From assembly GCA_030601545.1 (NCBI GenBank), contig JAUVTM010000115.1, positions 1 through 6,905 on the forward strand: a stretch of 6,905 bases of DNA, written 5' to 3'. Made by a program: the position numbers and the translations under genes. The first letter of the stretch is position 1. Each line of letters opens with the position of its first letter. Below are positions 6,667 to 6,905 of the stretch, one piece after another. The notes under the pieces are model-generated. The model saw only the letters and a program-made list of their open reading frames with translations. It was not told the origin of the DNA and ran no database searches. The stretch is from Syntrophobacterales bacterium. GTDB lineage: Bacteria > Desulfobacterota > Syntrophobacteria > BM002.

Positions 6667-6773
6667 GTTAATTAGAAAATTAGAGAATTAGAGAATTAGT
6701 CAAAGAGGTCAGTTATTCACAGATTACCCTTTACTGTTCACTAATTACCTAATTACCTAATCAACTAATTAAC
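6667..6773. repeat. Facing 8-bp tandem arrays forming a 33-bp imperfect inverted repeat
   Basis: The left array is built of ATTAGAAA, ATTAGAGA, ATTAGAGA and ATTAGTCA (6671-6702). The right array is CTAATTAC twice, CTAATCAA and CTAATTAA (6741-6772). Positions 6667-6699 match the reverse complement of 6741-6773 at 26 of 33, and every ATTAG block pairs in register. The loop is about 41 nt. It is very AT-rich and lies between hslU and argB. It could be a transcript-end or cruciform structure, or simple-sequence drift. Confidence 0.6.
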
Positions 6774-6816
6774 GACTTCTACGGCTTCTACGGCTTCTAC
6801 GATTTGAACGGCTCCA
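6772..6816 (+). repeat. 9-bp tandem array running up to the argB start
   Basis: Units ACGACTTCT, ACGGCTTCT, ACGGCTTCT, ACGATTTGA and ACGGCTCCA begin at 6772, 6781, 6790, 6799 and 6808, decaying toward argB. The array starts where the 8-bp array ends and occupies the place where an argB ribosome site would be expected. Confidence 0.65.
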
Positions 6817-6818
6817 AC

Positions 6819-6905
6819 ATGAAAAAACTGATCGAAAAAGCTAACGTACTCATAGAAGCGCTGCCTTGGATGCGCCAGTTTTACCAGAGAACCATTGTCA
6901 TCAAG
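6819..6905 (+). CDS. argB: Acetylglutamate kinase ArgB, N-terminal fragment
   Basis: Only 29 codons lie in the window, but they start with KKLIEKANVLIEALPWMRQF and end in TIVIK, the typical N-terminus of ArgB. That Lys is the conserved residue just before the glycine-rich phosphate-binding loop. ArgB phosphorylates N-acetylglutamate with ATP, the second step of arginine synthesis, and is often feedback-inhibited by arginine; the N-terminal helix before the kinase core, as here, is typical of the arginine-sensitive form. No clear ribosome site precedes ATG 6819; the 9-bp array reaches to within 3 nt of it. The frame is open upstream to a stop at 6750, with a TTG at 6804 as another possible start. 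The gene follows hslU by 211 nt. Confidence 0.88.
   Translation, partial: MKKLIEKANVLIEALPWMRQFYQRTIVIK

Overview
The window reads as a chromosomal housekeeping segment from a bacterium, most plausibly a member of the Desulfobacterota (the former Deltaproteobacteria). That placement is an inference from the gene order xerC-hslV-hslU-argB, from protein character, and from intergenic spacers full of short degenerate repeats. No marker gene here fixes the taxon.

Layout, left to right. A leftward gene of at least 290 codons runs off the left edge. It encodes an unrecognised HEAT/LRV-like repeat protein built from two copies of one unit. A 75-bp element with 18-bp inverted arms separates it from a leftward EF-G paralogue (fusA-like) whose switch II motif lacks the usual catalytic histidine. 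Then comes a divergent, gene-free spacer of about 630 bp. It holds a foldable palindromic element, an array of 7-bp units, a 162-bp element with 32-bp imperfect inverted ends, and a likely -10 box. To the right lie three tightly spaced rightward genes: the tyrosine recombinase xerC, the protease subunit hslV, and its unfoldase hslU, whose start overlaps the end of hslV. A 211-bp spacer made largely of 7-, 8- and 9-bp tandem repeats follows, two arrays of which face each other as one long imperfect hairpin. The window ends in the first 29 codons of argB.

How the genes relate. HslV and HslU form one ATP-dependent protease and are translationally linked. XerC resolves chromosome dimers and often sits just upstream of hslVU. 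ArgB begins the committed part of arginine biosynthesis and probably heads another operon or a promoter-distal part of this one. The EF-G paralogue and the repeat protein form a separate leftward unit whose joint function cannot be read from sequence.

I see no defence system, CRISPR array, tRNA, rRNA, intact insertion sequence or prophage. The less ordinary material is in the spacers (the inverted-repeat elements and the graded tandem repeats) and in the unassigned repeat protein. None of these is shown here to be a new system.
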